Positions 60,998 to 64,000 of a stretch of DNA of 64,000 nt are shown one piece after another (position 1 is the stretch's first letter; every line of letters begins with the position of its first letter). The position numbers were made by a program, and so were the translations under genes. The notes under the pieces are model-generated. The model did not search any database, had not been told where the DNA came from, and saw only the letters and a list, made by a program, of their open reading frames with translations. Source of the DNA: an uncultured Actinomycetes bacterium (GTDB taxonomy: Bacteria; Actinomycetota; Acidimicrobiia; Acidimicrobiales; Ilumatobacteraceae). The DNA lies in contig CALBSD010000128.1 of assembly GCA_937927625.1 (NCBI GenBank), positions 1 through 64,000 of the forward strand, in the 5' to 3' direction.

Positions 60998-61779
60998 ACA
61001 ACGACAAGCTCTTCGCATCATGGGAGGGCTTGTCTGATTCCGACCTCGCAACCGAATTAGCGCGTCATACAGGCGTTCTGCTTGAACGTCATCGCGAAGA
61101 ACAGATTGAACGCGGCACCACCGTGTGGCAGTTGAAGGACTCTGGCGACATGGTTGCCCATGAGTTCCTGATGAAAGCGTTCGGCGCGCTTCGCCCCACC
61201 GATGCGGTGTTGTCAGAAGAAGGTTTCGACAACCGCAAGCGCGTGGGTGCTCCACGTGTGTGGATTGTTGATCCGCTCGATGGCACAAACGAATACGGCG
61301 AAGGCCGTGCTGACTGGGCTGTTCACATTGCACTGTGGGAAGAAACTGCACTCACTGCAGCAGCAGTTTCACTACCCAGTATCGACACCGTGTTCTCGAC
61401 GAACCCTGCACCAGTTGTTCCACCAAAGGAAGGCCTGAAGCCACGCTTAGTGACGTCGCGTAATCGTGCGCCCTACGCAGCAGTGTTGGTATCTGAAGGA
61501 CTTGATTGCGATGCGTACCGACTCGGTAGCGCAGGTGCGAAGGCAATGTCCATCGTGATGGGTGAAGCAGATATTTATGTTCACGACGGTGGCATGCACC
61601 AGTGGGACTCCGCTGCACCTGCAGCAGTTGCCATGGCAGCCGGACTTCACGCCAGCCGCATCGATGGTTCTCCACTTATCTACAACGATGCGGACACATG
61701 GCTTCCCGACTTCTTCGTATGTCGACCCGAGTACACCGACGCGATTCTTCACGCCATTTGGGGACGCGACCCACGATGA
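60994..61779 (+). CDS. Inositol-monophosphatase-family phosphatase (CysQ-like)
   Basis: A 261-residue metal-dependent phosphatase. LSEEGFDN, VWIVDPLDGTNEY (metal motif) and the late HDGGMHQWDSAAPAAVA are complete. The sequence near the first motif fits actinobacterial CysQ, which splits 3'-phosphoadenosine 5'-phosphate, better than inositol monophosphatase, but the substrate is not proven. It overlaps the next gene by 4 bases. Confidence 0.88.
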   Translation: MNNDKLFASWEGLSDSDLATELARHTGVLLERHREEQIERGTTVWQLKDSGDMVAHEFLMKAFGALRPTDAVLSEEGFDNRKRVGAPRVWIVDPLDGTNEYGEGRADWAVHIALWEETALTAAAVSLPSIDTVFSTNPAPVVPPKEGLKPRLVTSRNRAPYAAVLVSEGLDCDAYRLGSAGAKAMSIVMGEADIYVHDGGMHQWDSAAPAAVAMAAGLHASRIDGSPLIYNDADTWLPDFFVCRPEYTDAILHAIWGRDPR

Positions 61780-62591
61780 GCGAAACGGTTCTTGTCTCCA
61801 TTGATGGACATGTCGCCACCGTTTCCTTGAATCGCCCTCACCGTGCCAATGCATGGACGGGTCGCATGCATGCCGAATACAAAACAGCAATGGCTGCGCT
61901 TGATGCGGACGAAAACATTCGCGCCATTGTCGTCACCGGCGAGGGAAAAACTTTCTGCGTGGGCGGCGACTCTGAAGCGCTCGCTGGTCACGCAGAACGC
62001 GGCGGATATGACCCCGGCGAAAGCGTGAATGTTGCAAACCCTGGAACAGATCTTCCCGCCGAGTTTGATCACGACCTTGCCTGGCACTTTGGATTGCGTG
62101 TGCCGGTGATTGCCGCAATTAATGGTGCATGCGCAGGCATCGGTCTTGCGCTGCCACTGTTCTGTGATCTTCGATTCATTTCTGCATCAGCAAAATGCAC
62201 GACTGCTGCACCGAAATTGGGTTTACCTGCGGAGTACGGAATGAGTTGGACTCTTCCCCGCCTGATCGGCGTCACTCGTGCGAATGACTTGTTGTTGTCA
62301 GGTCGCGTTTTCACCGGCGAAGAGACTCGTGATTGGGGCCTGTGGAATGGTGTCGCCGATGACGGTGAGGGTGCACTTCGCATGGCACAGGATTGGGCGC
62401 ACAATGTGTCGGTGTCGGCCGGCCCCCACGCTGTCGCAACTACCAAGGCTCAGATTTATCGTGACTATGTGCGTCATTCAATTGGCGCATCAATTGATGA
62501 ATCAATTTCGCTCATCAATGACGCAACGAAGTCGGCCGAATATCGCGAAGGCGTTGCCGCTCTTCGCGAGAAGCGCCCACCTCAGTTCTGA
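61776..62591 (+). CDS. Enoyl-CoA hydratase/isomerase family protein
   Basis: A 271-residue crotonase. The oxyanion-hole stretch NGACAGIGLALPLFCDLRF and APKLGLPAEYGMSW are typical, and the CoA-binding FCVGGDSEA replaces the usual FxxGxDL. One of the two catalytic glutamates is seen (PAEYG). The start ATG 61776 overlaps the phosphatase stop. Probably fatty-acid degradation; the substrate is unknown. Confidence 0.92.
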   Translation: MSETVLVSIDGHVATVSLNRPHRANAWTGRMHAEYKTAMAALDADENIRAIVVTGEGKTFCVGGDSEALAGHAERGGYDPGESVNVANPGTDLPAEFDHDLAWHFGLRVPVIAAINGACAGIGLALPLFCDLRFISASAKCTTAAPKLGLPAEYGMSWTLPRLIGVTRANDLLLSGRVFTGEETRDWGLWNGVADDGEGALRMAQDWAHNVSVSAGPHAVATTKAQIYRDYVRHSIGASIDESISLINDATKSAEYREGVAALREKRPPQF

Positions 62592-62635
62592 CACCTCGTC
62601 TTCATTGACACAAGCCTCAATTAGACATAGGGCAA

Positions 62636-63040
62636 ATGACAAAGTTCCTCACCTATACGTTTCTTCTGCTCACAGTGTGCGGAGCATGCGCCGGTGCATT
62701 TGACACTTCGACCGACTCACCCATCACCACGGTGCCCGAAACAGTTATTTCATCGGTCACCGTTCCCGTTGTCACCTCAGTACCAACGACACCGCCTACG
62801 ACGACAAACCTCGATACATCTTCACTTTCCATCGACGACCTGCAAGCTCGATCAAGCAAGCCAAAGTCTTCTCGTACGCCATCGCGCACCTACACACCAT
62901 CACGAACAGACGACATCGACTGCGATGAGGCAGAAGAACTGTACGACAGTGGCGAGATTGATGATCTTGCCGACTATTGCGATTACGGACCAGACAGCGA
63001 CTGGGATACCAACGACGATTACGACGGCTGGGAAGAGTGA
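62636..63040 (+). CDS. Acidic exported, lipoprotein-like protein
   Basis: A 134-residue exported protein of unknown function. The N-terminus is a signal with LLTVCGAC, whose Cys15 or Cys18 could be a lipobox cysteine. A Thr/Val/Ser-rich linker (about 20-60) follows, then a Ser/Lys stretch, then an Asp/Glu-rich tail (DCDEAEELYDSGEIDDLAD), with two further cysteines (CD...DYCDYG). It is convergent with the CoA-transferase gene, 1 base apart. Confidence 0.65.
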   Translation: MTKFLTYTFLLLTVCGACAGAFDTSTDSPITTVPETVISSVTVPVVTSVPTTPPTTTNLDTSSLSIDDLQARSSKPKSSRTPSRTYTPSRTDDIDCDEAEELYDSGEIDDLADYCDYGPDSDWDTNDDYDGWEE

Positions 63041-63041
63041 T

Positions 63042-64000
63042 TCACCATTTCGGTTCGTGTTCACCCAGGTTTGGCACTGGGCCATACGTCGGCGAATAAC
63101 CACTGAAATCAACAGGTGAATTCACAGCACGGTACGGCGCCTCATCTGGCTGAGGCGTCATCTCTACAAATGCTCCCGATGCGATGACTTGAGGATCAGC
63201 AACAGCTTCCGGAATGGAATTCAACGGCGCCCACCACACATCGTTCTCATCAAACTTCGCCGTCCAATATGCGTAATCCTGTGTGGCGAAATGTTCATCA
63301 AGCACTGCGGTGAACTCACCAGCGTTGATCGATCGTGCACGCGCATTCTTGAAGTTCTCCACTTGTGCAAGTTCTTCTCGACCAATTGCTTTCAACAACC
63401 CGGGGAAATGACGATCTGCTTCCATGCCCAGCAACCAGAACGCGCGACCATCAGAACAGCGGTAGCAGTTCATTTGAGGTGCAGGGTTCTTACGCGAGGA
63501 CTTCGTACTTTGACGCTTGCCGAATCGCAAGAACACACCAACGTCCCATCCAAGTGTGTAGATGCCCGTGCGCAACAAGCTTGTTGACACGACACGTCCC
63601 TTGCCCGTGCGTTCGCGATCAAAGAGTGCTGCCATCACACCGGCTGCCATCGACAGCCCTGTGGTGTGGTCGCCCTGACCACTGCGAATCGCTGGCGGCA
63701 ACTCATCGGGTGCCACTGTCGTGTGAGCAAGTCCCGTTCGAGACCAGAACGCACCAATGTCGTAACCGGCTTTATCGACATCTGGCCCCGTTGTTCCGTA
63801 GCCCGTCAGTTGTCCGTATACGAGTCGCGGGAATCGCCTTGTCAGTGATTCAGGGTCCAGCCCCATACGTGCCAGACCTGCAGGACGAACGTTCGACACG
63901 AACACATCAGCGTCTTCCAGCAATGCAAACATCTTCTGCAAGTCATCTTCCTGGCGAAGGTCGAGAACAACTGAACGCTTTCCACGGTTGTCGATTTCAA
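63042..64000 (-). CDS. CaiB/BaiF CoA-transferase, N-terminus cut by window end
   Basis: The frame is open to the window end (about 319 residues seen). It begins inside the fold with RGKRSVVLDLR and continues with YGQLTGYGTTGPDVDKAGYD (Asp at the catalytic position), MAAGVMAALFDRERTGKG and DENDVWWAPLN. It belongs to family III CoA-transferases, close to the racemase at 45754, but that gene's His/Asp pair reads differently here (AFWSRTG), so a formyl/succinyl-CoA transferase-like enzyme is more likely. The donor is unknown. Confidence 0.9.
   Translation of the reverse strand, partial: EIDNRGKRSVVLDLRQEDDLQKMFALLEDADVFVSNVRPAGLARMGLDPESLTRRFPRLVYGQLTGYGTTGPDVDKAGYDIGAFWSRTGLAHTTVAPDELPPAIRSGQGDHTTGLSMAAGVMAALFDRERTGKGRVVSTSLLRTGIYTLGWDVGVFLRFGKRQSTKSSRKNPAPQMNCYRCSDGRAFWLLGMEADRHFPGLLKAIGREELAQVENFKNARARSINAGEFTAVLDEHFATQDYAYWTAKFDENDVWWAPLNSIPEAVADPQVIASGAFVEMTPQPDEAPYRAVNSPVDFSGYSPTYGPVPNLGEHEPKW

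Overview
The window is a gene-dense bacterial chromosome segment of moderate GC with about 70 protein genes and two tRNAs; the longest stretch without a gene is 434 bases. The gene set points to an actinobacterium: a fused E2-E1 2-oxoglutarate decarboxylase/dehydrogenase (kgd), the nrdR / LysM protein / lexA neighbourhood known from Mycobacterium and relatives, SOS boxes of the CGAACnnnnGTTCG type, a DUF2469 gene between rplS and yraN, and many starts that look leaderless. Class Acidimicrobiia is my best guess, from the mixture of genes and the absence of some mycobacterial and streptomycete neighbours, but the class is inference.

Layout. 1-7517: nucleotide metabolism and SOS control. A B12-dependent ribonucleotide reductase (nrdJ, cut by the window start) has a NrdR box and a cluster of DnaA-box-like 9-mers upstream; then come a molybdopterin oxidoreductase, a RibD-like reductase, nrdR, a LysM membrane protein and lexA. 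The last two diverge from one promoter region carrying five SOS-box-like sites. 7531-14313: dapC, hflX, dapF, miaA, miaB, recA, all leftward, with recA under a promoter that has a perfect SOS box between its -35 and -10. recX is not next to recA. 14509-17742: a DUF983 membrane protein, tRNA-His, tRNA-Lys, a secreted BspA-type leucine-rich-repeat protein and two small genes. 17755-20836: an RNA methyltransferase, rpe, a Thr-rich membrane-anchored protein, and a two-gene unit of a 36-residue membrane peptide plus a zinc-binding protein.

20833-41471 is a long leftward housekeeping block for translation, secretion, chromosome maintenance and lipid synthesis: fakA-like, recG, SDR, rsmD, coaD, a DivIVA-like coiled coil, yceD, rpmF, plsX, acpP, rnc, mutM, smc, ftsY, a lipoprotein with an I78-like domain, ffh, rpsP, khpA, rimM, trmD, rplS, DUF2469, yraN. 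41632-43928 runs rightward (rpmB, a degenerate cold-shock-like gene, pckG). 43992-48488 runs leftward: phosphatase, PIG-L deacetylase, alpha-methylacyl-CoA racemase, alpha/beta hydrolase, PH-SHOCT protein. 48523-57535 holds a UvrD helicase, a thioesterase, exonuclease III, an unusual NYN-S1-histone-H1-like protein, a HAD hydrolase and kgd. 57680-64000 holds a copper lipoprotein, a Urate_ox_N-like membrane protein, ettA, a CysQ-like phosphatase, an enoyl-CoA hydratase, an acidic lipoprotein and a second CoA-transferase cut by the window end.

Most of this is core genome. The parts most worth a second look are the LexA control region with its LysM partner, the layered NrdR/DnaA signals at nrdJ, the NYN-S1-H1-like protein, the I78-domain lipoprotein between ffh and ftsY, the DapF that lacks its first catalytic cysteine, the L28-coupled cold-shock-like protein without RNP aromatics, and yraN, which has no ordinary start codon at its expected place.
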